Origin: Candidatus Magasanikiibacteriota bacterium
GTDB taxonomy: Bacteria > Patescibacteriota > Patescibacteriia > Magasanikbacterales > UBA922
Reading direction: 5' to 3'
NCBI GenBank assembly: GCA_002716765.1
Contig: PBBY01000017.1
Coordinates: 1 to 40,685 of the forward strand
DNA: 40,685 bases
The translations under genes and the position numbers were made by a program. Below, piece after piece: positions 7,508 to 15,523 of this stretch (its first letter is position 1; each line of letters begins with the position of its first letter). The notes under the pieces were generated by a model, which was given only the letters and a program-made list of their open reading frames with translations, ran no database searches and had not been told where the DNA came from.

Positions 7508-7939
7508 ATGAACGTTGCCATAAAAAGAATAGACGCTTCGCTACCACTTCCAGCATACCAAACTCCCGGATCGGCTTGTTTTGATTTATATAGTCGAATT
7601 GACATAACAATTCCACCACAATCTCTTGCGCGCATTCCGTCAAACCTTATTATTGCAACACCGCCCCACCATGCATTATATATTTTTGCTCGCTCTTCTT
7701 TGGCAACAAAAAAGCACTTAATGTTATCGAATAGTGTTGGTGTAGTTGATAGCGATTATTGTGGTGAAACCGATGAAATTTTAATTGCAGTATATAATTT
7801 TTCTAACAAAGAGTCAGTTATACAAAAAGGAGAACGGGTTGCACAAGCAAGTATACTCCCTATTCCAAAAATTACTTTTACCGAAGTGTCGTCAATGAAC
7901 ACAAAAGATCGTGGCGGCTTTGGAAGTACTGGTTTATAA
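7508..7939 (+). CDS. dut: dUTP pyrophosphatase
   Basis: Hydrolyses dUTP to dUMP and PPi as a homotrimer. All five family motifs are present in 143 residues: TPGSACFDLYS (19-29), ARSSLA (about 61-66), GVVDSDYCGE (about 78-87, catalytic Asp), GERVAQ and the C-terminal glycine-rich RGGFGSTGL that closes over the substrate. With an intact Dut here, the Dcd-like protein upstream need not supply dUTPase activity. It is followed after 10 bases by folA. Confidence 0.95.
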   Translation: MNVAIKRIDASLPLPAYQTPGSACFDLYSRIDITIPPQSLARIPSNLIIATPPHHALYIFARSSLATKKHLMLSNSVGVVDSDYCGETDEILIAVYNFSNKESVIQKGERVAQASILPIPKITFTEVSSMNTKDRGGFGSTGL

Positions 7940-7949
7940 TTACACACAT

Positions 7950-8423
7950 ATGATAGCACTTATTGTGGCAAAAAGTACAAATAATTGTATTGGGAAAAAT
8001 GGTACCATTCCATGGAATTTACCAGAAGATTTAGCTTTTTTTAAAAAAATTACCACAGGCCACACCGTAATAATGGGAAGAAAAACTTGGGAATCTCTTC
8101 CACCAAAGTATAGGCCTTTGCCAAATAGAAAAAATATTGTGATTACCACACAAAAAGAGTACGTTGTCCCAGAAGGTGTAGACATTATGCACAATATAAG
8201 CGAAATCCCTAATCTTTACCCAAAGACGAAACGCTTTATTATTGGCGGTGCACAAATATACAAGGAAACACTCGCTTTTGCCGACACGCTATATATAACA
8301 GAAGTACACATGCAGGTAGATCACTGCGATACATTCTTTCCAGATATAGACATGTTACCATGGAAGGTGGTAGCACAAGATGAAAAAGAGCATTTTTCAA
8401 TTATTACCTACAAAAGAAAATAA
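7950..8423 (+). CDS. folA: Dihydrofolate reductase
   Basis: Reduces dihydrofolate to tetrahydrofolate with NADPH. The 157-residue protein shows IGKNGTIPWNLPEDL with catalytic Asp27, the VIMGRKTWESLP motif (about 40-51), IIGGAQIY and the C-terminal ...SIITYKRK strand. The start at 7950 is set by homology: the upstream in-frame ATG at 7911 lies inside dut. Its presence implies that an enzyme in this cell makes dihydrofolate, which ThyA-type TS does and dCMP hydroxymethylase does not. This bears on the reading of the ThyA-like gene at 4739. Confidence 0.96.
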   Translation: MIALIVAKSTNNCIGKNGTIPWNLPEDLAFFKKITTGHTVIMGRKTWESLPPKYRPLPNRKNIVITTQKEYVVPEGVDIMHNISEIPNLYPKTKRFIIGGAQIYKETLAFADTLYITEVHMQVDHCDTFFPDIDMLPWKVVAQDEKEHFSIITYKRK

Positions 8424-8425
8424 CT

Positions 8426-9106
8426 ATGCCCTCCTTACTCATTCAAATCGAAGGGACCGACGGTTCTGGCAAAACACTTCAAACCCAGCTTTTGGAAAGA
8501 CGACTTAAAAAAGAAGGGTATACTGTAAAAGAAATAAGTTTTCCACAATATGGCAAACCAAGTGCGGTTATGATAGAAGAATATCTTCGCGGAAATCTTG
8601 GTTCAGCAGAGGCAGTTGGTGCGAAACGAGCCTCTATGTTATATGCTGTCGATAGGTGGGCTGCGAGCAATACTATTGCACAGTGGCTCGCGAACGATAC
8701 TATTGTGATTGCTAACAGATATGTTGCGTCTAATATGGGACATCAAGGAGGAAAAATACGCAACAAAACAGAACGAGAAGCATTTTTTGATTGGGCACAT
8801 ACCTTGGAATATACTACTTTTGGTATTCCAAAACCAGATTTTACCCTCTTTTTACACATGCCGCCAAAAATGTCTCAACTACTGGTAGACAAAAAAGATG
8901 CGCGATCATATTTACAAGGTAAAATGCGCGATATTCACGAAAATGATATCATGCATTTACAGCACGCCGAAGAAGCATATCTTCATCTATTGGACTATTT
9001 TGATGATTTTACTTCTATTGCCTGTGTAAAAGATGAGACACTCCGTTCCCCTGAAGATATCCATAAAGAAATTTATAACAAAGTGGTCCAGCAAATAGTA
9101 AGCTAA
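8426..9106 (+). CDS. tmk: Thymidylate kinase
   Basis: Phosphorylates dTMP to dTDP. The P-loop GTDGSGKT is at residues 10-17, the DRW motif at 76-78 and NRYVASN at about 97-103. FPQYG (39-43) is the usual substrate-side segment. At 226 residues it is slightly longer than the typical 205-215. It starts 2 bases after folA and ends the operon, so every step from dCMP/dUTP to dTDP is encoded in one run, with the reservations stated for the first two genes. Confidence 0.93.
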   Translation: MPSLLIQIEGTDGSGKTLQTQLLERRLKKEGYTVKEISFPQYGKPSAVMIEEYLRGNLGSAEAVGAKRASMLYAVDRWAASNTIAQWLANDTIVIANRYVASNMGHQGGKIRNKTEREAFFDWAHTLEYTTFGIPKPDFTLFLHMPPKMSQLLVDKKDARSYLQGKMRDIHENDIMHLQHAEEAYLHLLDYFDDFTSIACVKDETLRSPEDIHKEIYNKVVQQIVS

Positions 9107-9136
9107 CAAGCCACAACTCTATTGCGAGCAACTTGC

Positions 9137-9150
9137 TATAATGGTATACT
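9137..9150 (+). promoter_or_regulatory. Extended -10 promoter of the 9179 gene
   Basis: TGCTATAAT places a consensus -10 at 9137-9142. A second TATACT follows at 9145-9150. The start codon at 9179 is preceded by a T-rich stretch without an SD. Confidence 0.6.
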
Positions 9151-9178
9151 TTGTGTATCATTATTTTAATTTTTTTCT

Positions 9179-9991
9179 ATGCTTATTTCCGCAAAAGAAA
9201 TTATTCAACAAAGTATTGCGTTATATAAAAAACATTTTTCTCTATTTTTTCACTATGCCATGTTGTTGCTAGTTGGAACTGTTGTCGCCATACTCCTTTC
9301 TCAACTTCTTTCTTTGTTATTTAGCACACCCTCCCCTAACGGCATTGTTTATAAACCCTTACTCTCCTCTGCTATGGTAGTTCTTGCATGGGTTATATAT
9401 TATATCTTCTCTTTGTGGATATCTGTTGCCATGATTCAAACCATAAAGGAGTGTTATGAAGGAAAAAAACCAAAAGTTCTTCGTGTTACAACCAGCAACA
9501 GTATCAAGCTTGTTTGGCCGATGTTTGTTGTATCTATTATTGCTGGGCTTATTATTTTTGGCGGGATGCTATTACTTGTTATTCCTGGAACTATTTTTTC
9601 TGTCTGGTATGCTTTTTCTGTTTATGCTGTTATTTTTGACAACAAAAAAAACATGGCAGCACTTACCGCAAGTAAACAATTAGTAGCCGGAAAATGGTGG
9701 GGAGTATTATGGCGCCTCTTTGCTCCATCATTTGTGTTTGGTGTACTATTATTACTCATCGAAGGTATACTTAGTCTTATTGAGGCAGGCATTCTTCTTT
9801 TAGCGCCAGGCACTCCTTTGGTCACAGGAGCACTTTCATTTGCATCACTAAATTCTGGAACACTCCTATTTATGTTCACCATGCTGGCCGTATACCTAGG
9901 CTCACTTCTTATAACACTACTTATTACCACACTATTTACCATTGCACCAACCATACTATATATAGAGCTCAAAAAGAGCGTAACAAAATAA
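9179..9991 (+). CDS. Multi-pass membrane protein, unknown function
   Basis: A 270-residue protein with about six hydrophobic membrane segments (near residues 20-45, 64-88, 108-140, 138-160, 180-212 and 228-260). A short soluble N-terminus (SAKEIIQQSIALYKKHF) resembles the first helix of bacterial proteins annotated as glycerophosphodiester phosphodiesterase membrane domain or YciC-like. No catalytic motif is visible. It has its own promoter and terminator, so it appears monocistronic. The function is not recognised. Confidence 0.7.
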   Translation: MLISAKEIIQQSIALYKKHFSLFFHYAMLLLVGTVVAILLSQLLSLLFSTPSPNGIVYKPLLSSAMVVLAWVIYYIFSLWISVAMIQTIKECYEGKKPKVLRVTTSNSIKLVWPMFVVSIIAGLIIFGGMLLLVIPGTIFSVWYAFSVYAVIFDNKKNMAALTASKQLVAGKWWGVLWRLFAPSFVFGVLLLLIEGILSLIEAGILLLAPGTPLVTGALSFASLNSGTLLFMFTMLAVYLGSLLITLLITTLFTIAPTILYIELKKSVTK

Positions 9992-10001
9992 TATATAACC
10001 C

Positions 10002-10024
10002 AAGACCCGGAAACGGGTCTTTTC
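10002..10024 (+). terminator. Terminator after the 9179 gene
   Basis: Stem AAGACCCG (10002-10009), GAAA tetraloop, CGGGTCTT (10014-10021), then Ts. Confidence 0.85.
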
Positions 10025-10095
10025 AATATAATAGAATAATGATACAATCCAAATAACGATTACAAAAGAACAAACTATACTTATCACTACATTTT

Positions 10096-11643
10096 ATGGC
10101 GTATACTACCATTATTGGCATGGAAGTGCATGTTGCACTTAATACAAAAACAAAAATGTTCTGCCCTTGTACAAATAACCCAGAGTCAGAAGAGCCAAAT
10201 TCACAAATTTGTGATGTGTGTACTGGCCAACCGGGTTCACTCCCTACACCAAACAAAGAAGCTATTATTTCCACCATAAAAGTTGGAAAAGCTTTGGGTT
10301 GTAGCATTTTACCGGTATCAAAATTCGACAGAAAACAATATTTTTATCCAGACCTACCAAAAGGGTATCAGATTTCACAATACGACGAACCTATCGCAAA
10401 AAATGGTAAAATCGAACTGCAGTTTATTCTAGAAAAAAATATACGAAACACCGCAATTATTGGTATAGAGCGCGTCCACTTAGAAGAAGACACAGCAAAA
10501 CTTACTCATAAAAACGATAAAACATTGGTAGATTTTAATAGATCAGGATTACCGTTGGTAGAAATTGTCACAAAACCTGACTTCATGTCGGCAACCGAAG
10601 CAAAAAAATATTGCCAAGAATTACAAACACTCCTTCGGTATTTGGGTGTAAGCGATGCTCATATGGAAAAAGGGCAAATGCGTTGCGAGGCAAATATTTC
10701 GGTACAAACCGCCGGAACATTTGAAATAGTCGATGGCGTAGTTAAGCCATTACACAATGTGGCACTTAACCCAAAAGTAGAACTAAAAAATCTTAATTCA
10801 TTTAAGTCAGTTGAACGTGGTATTATATTCGAAACAGAAAGACAGATTTCATTGCTAGAACAAAATCAAACATGGACACAACAAACACGTGGTTGGGATG
10901 AAGCAAAACAAGAAACAGTATTACAAAGAAAAAAAGGTGGTGCTGCAGATTACAGATATTTCCCTGAACCAGATATTCCACCATTTCATCCAGAAAACAT
11001 AGCCGGCACTATATCACTTCCAGAATTACCATTACAAAAACAGAAACGTTTTCATAGTGAATATGGTTTTTCTTACGCCGATTCACATATTCTTACCCAA
11101 CAAAAAGCATTAGCAAATTTTACCGAATCAGTAATGAGTGAAATTACAGACTGGCTTCACACTATGCCAGAAGTAAAAGGTAGCACCGAAATAATTCGTG
11201 AACAAAAAATGCAAAAAATTGCACGGCTTACTGGCACCTGGCTTTCTAATAAGCTTCTTGGACTACTAAATGAACAAAAAAAATCAATTGAGGATTTTGC
11301 CGTCAGTCCAGAAAACATGGCAGAACTGATTGCGCTTATTTATACAAATAAAATTAATGCGATGAATGCGCAAAAAATTCTAGTACAAATGGTAGAGTCA
11401 AGTAATGATTTAGACCCCACACATATTATGGAAGAAAAAGGGTATGGTATGGTGCAAGACACACAAAAAATTACAGAAATTGTTACCGATGTTATTAATA
11501 CATATCCAAAACAAGTTGCTGAATATCAGTCCGGAAAAGAAGCGTTACTCCCGTTTTTTATTGGAATGGTAATGAAAGCCTCCGAAGGAACAGTTGATCC
11601 AAAAATAGCAGAAGAAACACTCAAAAATATGTTAACAAATTAA
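10096..11643 (+). CDS. gatB: Aspartyl/glutamyl-tRNA(Asn/Gln) amidotransferase subunit B
   Basis: Binds misacylated Glu-tRNA(Gln)/Asp-tRNA(Asn) and, with GatA and GatC, amidates it. The N-terminal cradle has the metal site Cys23, Cys25, Cys39 and Cys42, then QKYFYPDLPKGYQISQYD-like and EEDTAKLTH motifs, NRSGLPLVEIVTKPD, and a C-terminal helical plus YqeY-like tail domain (about residues 340-515). At 515 residues it is some 35 longer than usual; part of the extra length lies in the DIPPFHPENIAGTISLPELPLQ region. gatA and gatC are not adjacent. It implies indirect Gln- or Asn-tRNA charging. No SD is visible. Confidence 0.96.
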   Translation: MAYTTIIGMEVHVALNTKTKMFCPCTNNPESEEPNSQICDVCTGQPGSLPTPNKEAIISTIKVGKALGCSILPVSKFDRKQYFYPDLPKGYQISQYDEPIAKNGKIELQFILEKNIRNTAIIGIERVHLEEDTAKLTHKNDKTLVDFNRSGLPLVEIVTKPDFMSATEAKKYCQELQTLLRYLGVSDAHMEKGQMRCEANISVQTAGTFEIVDGVVKPLHNVALNPKVELKNLNSFKSVERGIIFETERQISLLEQNQTWTQQTRGWDEAKQETVLQRKKGGAADYRYFPEPDIPPFHPENIAGTISLPELPLQKQKRFHSEYGFSYADSHILTQQKALANFTESVMSEITDWLHTMPEVKGSTEIIREQKMQKIARLTGTWLSNKLLGLLNEQKKSIEDFAVSPENMAELIALIYTNKINAMNAQKILVQMVESSNDLDPTHIMEEKGYGMVQDTQKITEIVTDVINTYPKQVAEYQSGKEALLPFFIGMVMKASEGTVDPKIAEETLKNMLTN

Positions 11644-11645
11644 AT

Positions 11646-11673
11646 AACACCGGTCGTGCTGACCGGTGTTTTA
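11646..11673 (+). terminator. Terminator after gatB
   Basis: A perfect 10-bp stem (11646-11655 with 11661-11670) and a short T-run. It could also serve the convergent gene ending at 11696. Confidence 0.75.
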
Positions 11674-11695
11674 TACGAAATAATGAAAAATCACT

Positions 11696-12304
11696 CTAGA
11701 CTAGAGCATCTCTTCTTCGCATTTCATAAGAATTCTCCAAATACCACGCAACCTGCCCTGTATCAAAGAGGTGTATTGCATACCATATTTCATAGAAGCG
11801 AGCTAATATGCTCGTATACCGTAGCGCAATATCCTGTGGATTTAAACCACCAAAAATATCACCGTTCCTTATATAAAATTGTCGTATTTTTTCAACAACC
11901 CATGGCATAACCCAAAATGTAATAAGTTCATGAAACAACAGTGAACGAACACAGTTGTTAACAATTTTCTCATCCTCTTCCATCCTTTTTTTACAAGACA
12001 CAGGAGTTACTCGTTGAGGCACTCGCAAAGATTGCGAAAAAACAATACATCTTTTGCCATATAATTCTGTGTGATGCACATATCTTTTTACCATACAAGA
12101 ATCACGAGATGTTTTGTCAAAAAAAATCATGCAACGAAAATCACCTATCCTCACCTCTTCACAATGGTGAATAATAAGGAGGTCACATTCTTCCCTCACT
12201 TGCTCGTATGGAATCTCCTTAAGCATTAGTTGTAGTGTTTTTACCGGTAAAACTGGTACGCCCTTTCCTTGGAACTGTTGAATCAAGTATTCTTCAAAAC
12301 CCAT
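11696..12304 (-). CDS. Hypothetical protein, 202 residues
   Basis: No family recognised. The start is well supported: AGGAGG (12311-12316 on the top strand as CCTCCT) lies 6 bases before the ATG. The middle part has several Cys and His (HHCEE, HHTE, SCKKR), and residues about 130-140 contain LLFHELITFW in a hydrophobic helix. HEL alone is not a zinc-peptidase motif. The C-terminal half is helical and aromatic-rich. It lies downstream of the acyltransferase on the same strand but beyond a terminator, so it probably has its own promoter. The strong SD groups it with the accessory genes of this window. Confidence 0.6.
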   Translation of the reverse strand: MGFEEYLIQQFQGKGVPVLPVKTLQLMLKEIPYEQVREECDLLIIHHCEEVRIGDFRCMIFFDKTSRDSCMVKRYVHHTELYGKRCIVFSQSLRVPQRVTPVSCKKRMEEDEKIVNNCVRSLLFHELITFWVMPWVVEKIRQFYIRNGDIFGGLNPQDIALRYTSILARFYEIWYAIHLFDTGQVAWYLENSYEMRRRDALV

Positions 12305-12363
12305 TTTTTTCCTCCTCTAAAAAAACATAATGCAGAGTATATCGTATATTCTATTATTTGTCA

Positions 12364-12389
12364 ATAAAAAAACAGTCATGTGACTGTTT
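12364..12389 (-). terminator. Terminator after the acyltransferase gene
   Basis: Inverted repeat AAACAGTCA/TGACTGTTT (12370-12378 with 12381-12389). Read on the minus strand it is followed by seven Ts. Confidence 0.75.
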
Positions 12390-12416
12390 ATATAATATAA
12401 CCCCTCCATCACGGTC

Positions 12417-13250
12417 TCACCGTAAAAACGACACCACCTTTTTATCCCATAGATTAAATAGTTCATCCTGGAGCACCTGCGAATCCTCAGAAGTAATCTG
12501 AATTCCTTCAACAACAACAGAAACGCACGTTGGCGGTCCATTTTTCCATAAATCAAATAATGAGGTTACCCCTCTATTGTTTTTTACTCGAACAAGCACA
12601 CATTGTGGATTCTCTAAACCCATTAGCAGCGCATGCAATCCTGCAACTTTTGGTGGTATAGTTACCGAGCATATCCGAGAAATGATTGCTTGTTTTTTTG
12701 GGTCGTTATATTTTTCCAACAATATTTCTTTTACTCGCTGCTGTTTTTTTCTTGTTGCCCGTGTTCCATCTGGATAGAGCACAATTGCAGGAAATCCTGT
12801 TTGTTTTTTTGCCCAACGATGAATAGTGGCAACAGCATGCACACCTTTTTCCCTTTTTATTGGGAGTGCCCCCAAAAAAACAGCCGCTAAACCAAACGGT
12901 GTTCTTTGTAATTCAGATTTTACAATTGGCACAATATTGCGCCGTCGAATAATTGCCAAAACAGCCTTTGCATAGGCAGGAATTTCAAAAAGTCTTGGAT
13001 GATTACCAAGAAAAACAACTGGTCTTTTTGGGTCCAAACTAAGACTGTATGCCACCTCGACTCGTATCCCAAGCATTCTGTAACAGATTGTGTTAACAAG
13101 ATAACTCCAAGACCGAACACACACAGGATTTCCAATATGTCGTAAAAATGAAATGTAAAAAAGAAAAGAAGAGAAGAGAATTATGCATGTTATACACAAA
13201 GAAAGTAACAATGTGATACAAAGCACAAAACGAAAAAAGAACAACTTCAT
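12417..13250 (-). CDS. PlsC-like 1-acylglycerol-3-phosphate acyltransferase
   Basis: A membrane-bound acyltransferase of the PlsC/LPLAT family, expected to transfer an acyl chain to lysophosphatidate or a related acceptor. One long or two short N-terminal membrane helices (residues 3-37) precede the catalytic domain. Block I is GNHPRLFE: His84 with Glu89, so HX4E instead of the usual HX4D. Block III is YPDGTR (159-164; usually FPEGTR). The start at 13250 is preferred to 13292 because it places the hydrophobic helix at the N-terminus and has an AGAAAGGG site upstream. The protein has 277 residues. The acceptor is not known. Confidence 0.8.
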   Translation of the reverse strand: MKLFFFRFVLCITLLLSLCITCIILFSSFLFYISFLRHIGNPVCVRSWSYLVNTICYRMLGIRVEVAYSLSLDPKRPVVFLGNHPRLFEIPAYAKAVLAIIRRRNIVPIVKSELQRTPFGLAAVFLGALPIKREKGVHAVATIHRWAKKQTGFPAIVLYPDGTRATRKKQQRVKEILLEKYNDPKKQAIISRICSVTIPPKVAGLHALLMGLENPQCVLVRVKNNRGVTSLFDLWKNGPPTCVSVVVEGIQITSEDSQVLQDELFNLWDKKVVSFLR

Positions 13251-13324
13251 GACAACAACCCTTTCTGCTTGTTTTTCACAGTATACCGCCAAACAAAATA
13301 GAGTTCAAGTTATTCTATTATATA

Positions 13325-13759
13325 CTAAGAAGCTGGGGAAAAATGAAATGACTTTTTCATTGTAGAAAAGGCTTTTTTTGTAATTTTTGGACTTGAATTT
13401 CCTTGATATGACAAAACATAATACAGATCATTGTGTTTTTTCACTACACTTCTTCTTCTATCATAGGTTTCTTCTTCTTTAAATGAGTCATCTTCATATA
13501 CCCACACACCAATTACATCAAACCCTTTATTAGATTTTGCGTCTTTTCTGTAAAAATACACCCAATCAAGCAATGGTGCCTCTGCGTCTGGTTGCTCCAT
13601 CACCAACCAACCACTAGGGTATGTTAATGAAAAATCGTAGTTATTATTAGTATACGCCAATGAAGCCGATTTTTGCGGTGATTGTGCATCTCCACAGCCA
13701 GCGGTGCCCAAAATAGCAAAAAATGCTATAAAAAGGATAAAAAATTTTCTTAAATTCAT
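13325..13759 (-). CDS. Small lipoprotein with PsbP-like fold
   Basis: A signal peptide with a hydrophobic core (residues 6-18) ends at a lipobox-like TAGC, giving a lipidated Cys at about residue 22. The mature part of about 120 residues has the pattern YTNNNYDFSLTYPSGW followed by alternating strands, typical of PsbP/MOG1-like domains found in many bacterial lipoproteins of unknown role. The ATG at 13759 was chosen because the upstream in-frame ATG adds 23 residues before the signal peptide. It is divergent from the gene at 14029. Confidence 0.7.
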   Translation of the reverse strand: MNLRKFFILFIAFFAILGTAGCGDAQSPQKSASLAYTNNNYDFSLTYPSGWLVMEQPDAEAPLLDWVYFYRKDAKSNKGFDVIGVWVYEDDSFKEEETYDRRRSVVKKHNDLYYVLSYQGNSSPKITKKAFSTMKKSFHFSPAS

Positions 13760-13915
13760 ATGTTTTTGTGTAATATAAGCCAAATTATGTAATGTATACA
13801 CTATAACATAGTTAAAAACTGAAATCAATATAATATTTTATGCTAATAATTTTTATATGGAATACACATTTTAAGCTAAAATAAGTGAAATTTAAACAAT
13901 TTCAATAATATATGC

Positions 13916-13944
13916 TTGACAAATCCTATTTTTTCTGATAAGGT
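13916..13944 (+). promoter_or_regulatory. Promoter TTGACA-17-TAAGGT for the 14029 gene
   Basis: TTGACA (13916-13921), a 17-base spacer and TAAGGT (13939-13944). The same box pair with the same spacing occurs upstream of the minus-strand genes at 16099 and (as TAGGGT) 31307. Confidence 0.6.
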
Positions 13945-14028
13945 TATTTTGCATTATTCGTGACAGAAGAGAATAGTTCTTTTCTCTCTGTCGTTACAAT
14001 TCATTCACATTCCCAAGGAGGAAATAAC

Positions 14029-15369
14029 GTGAAACTATTTAATCTTATTGTTTCGCTTTTCAAGCGTAACACTATCAATCAAATCACCAAAGCTGATCCA
14101 CCACCCTTGCCTCCCGAAAAACAGCAGCAAAAAAACGATCCTGATGATGATATCGATGGTGACGGAGTTTGTGGTGATGTTGACCTATGTCCAATTGATA
14201 CCAATGATGAGTGTGTTGCCGAAGCTGGCAACAATGATACCAACAATGATGCTAATGACCTTGTTGTTGAGACTGAGGTCGTTGAGACTCAGGATGATAC
14301 CAGCACTAATGAAGTTGAGTCTAAGAGCACCAGTTCTAATGTCGCCAAAGAAGTGGAAGAAAAATTTGGTATCAAGACCCATCCAAATGCCCTCCACTAC
14401 AAAATAACAAAAATAAAAGTACCAAAAGAACATCGTCACTTCTCCAGGGGAGGTGGCAATTCTGTTTATATAGAAGGTAAGGAAGTGCAGATCCCAGTCT
14501 TCTGGCGCAATGGAGTTAGTGTCAAAGGTCTGAATACTGGTGGCATAATTCTCAATTGCCATTACCACGGTAATGTGCAAGAAAATTTTGGGAAGATGGT
14601 GAAGGCTCTTATCGTCGTTTTTGAGAAAGAGGTAGACGGAGGTCGGACCTTCACTGGTCTAGATGTATACATTGATGACGCCTTTAGGCAGGTTGAGGAG
14701 AATGAAACTGAGGAGTCTGGAACGCTTATGAAAATACGCGCCCCCAAGGACGGAGAAGATTTTTTCCCAATCAAATGGAGTGTGGAAGCAGTCGTTTTCA
14801 CTAAGCAAAAGCCACCAAGAGTAAACCCAATCAGAGAGCACCTCCGAGATGTCCTCAAAGAATTTGAGGTTGAAAGAGTGCCCAATGTCTTAATGTTCTC
14901 AGAACAGACAATCGTTGAGGTAGGGCCATTGTACTGGGATAACGTGCAGTTTGAATACCACGGCAATTGGAGCAGATTCTCACCCGGCGACAATGTTGTG
15001 GGTGTTGTAGCCGTGTCTCAAACCAAGGAGGGGCAGACAATGCACATCTACCCGTACAAAAAATATAGAAAAGCACGCTTTCAAGTGAGAATACATGACG
15101 GAAGGGTCTTATTTGATGAAGTGAAAGTGCATCAAAAAGATCCGCAGAAAACCAAAGTGCGTAAGAACCGAAGACCAGCTCGTGGTCGTAACGGAAGTCG
15201 CCAAAATCCGATCAACCTTCGAAGTCATCCTCAATCTGAAAAGCCCGAGTCCACCACCAATCCTGTCATCAACATAGAGCAAGCCCTTCAAGAGGCAGCT
15301 CAAGATGCAGTGAACAAAAGAAGTGATGGATTTAGTACGTGCCTTGGGGATCGCATACTAAATAAATAG
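14029..15369 (+). CDS. Hypothetical protein with a thrombospondin type-3-like calcium motif
   Basis: 446 residues from a GTG start. An AAGGAGG site (14015-14021) lies 7 bases upstream and rules out the farther in-frame GTG at 13960. Residues 37-62 carry a DPDDDIDGDGVCGD...DLCPIDTNDEC run, the Asp-rich Ca-binding pattern of TSP type-3 repeats. An acidic Thr/Glu/Asp-rich linker follows (to about 105). Two beta-rich segments each contain YHGN (residues 179 and 310) followed by a similar hydrophobic pattern, which may be a degenerate duplication. The C-terminus is basic (KVRKNRRPARGRNGSR). Codon choice is richer in G and C than in its neighbours. No clear signal peptide and no known family; transfer from elsewhere is possible. 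Confidence 0.65.
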   Translation: MKLFNLIVSLFKRNTINQITKADPPPLPPEKQQQKNDPDDDIDGDGVCGDVDLCPIDTNDECVAEAGNNDTNNDANDLVVETEVVETQDDTSTNEVESKSTSSNVAKEVEEKFGIKTHPNALHYKITKIKVPKEHRHFSRGGGNSVYIEGKEVQIPVFWRNGVSVKGLNTGGIILNCHYHGNVQENFGKMVKALIVVFEKEVDGGRTFTGLDVYIDDAFRQVEENETEESGTLMKIRAPKDGEDFFPIKWSVEAVVFTKQKPPRVNPIREHLRDVLKEFEVERVPNVLMFSEQTIVEVGPLYWDNVQFEYHGNWSRFSPGDNVVGVVAVSQTKEGQTMHIYPYKKYRKARFQVRIHDGRVLFDEVKVHQKDPQKTKVRKNRRPARGRNGSRQNPINLRSHPQSEKPESTTNPVINIEQALQEAAQDAVNKRSDGFSTCLGDRILNK

Positions 15370-15428
15370 GAAAGCTCCCTGCTCATTGTTCGTTTTGCAC
15401 CCCTTAAACCCTGCGCATTTCGCCAGGT

Positions 15429-15462
15429 AGCCGTAACGTATTACACGCTTACGGCTTTTTTA
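15429..15462 (+). terminator. Terminator after the 14029 gene
   Basis: AGCCGTAA (15429-15436) pairs with TTACGGCT (15449-15456), followed by Ts. The stretch 15370-15428 holds nothing I can assign. Confidence 0.8.
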
Positions 15463-15464
15463 AT

Positions 15465-15495
15465 ATAAAAAAGACCAAAGCAAATATGCTTGGTC
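15465..15495 (-). terminator. Terminator of the histidine-phosphatase-like gene
   Basis: A hairpin pairing AGACCAA-GCA with TGCTTGGTCT (one bulged A), followed on the minus strand by a run of Ts. Confidence 0.7.
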
Positions 15496-15523
15496 TAGAA
15501 AAAAGAGCAACTGATGATATTAT

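Noticed and set aside
11656-11910. 84-residue plus-strand frame after gatB
   Set aside because: It starts in the gatB terminator hairpin and is antisense to a minus-strand gene with a clear SD.
14562-14993. 143-residue minus-strand frame inside the 14029 gene
   Set aside because: No start signal on that strand; the plus frame has a strong SD and continuous coding.
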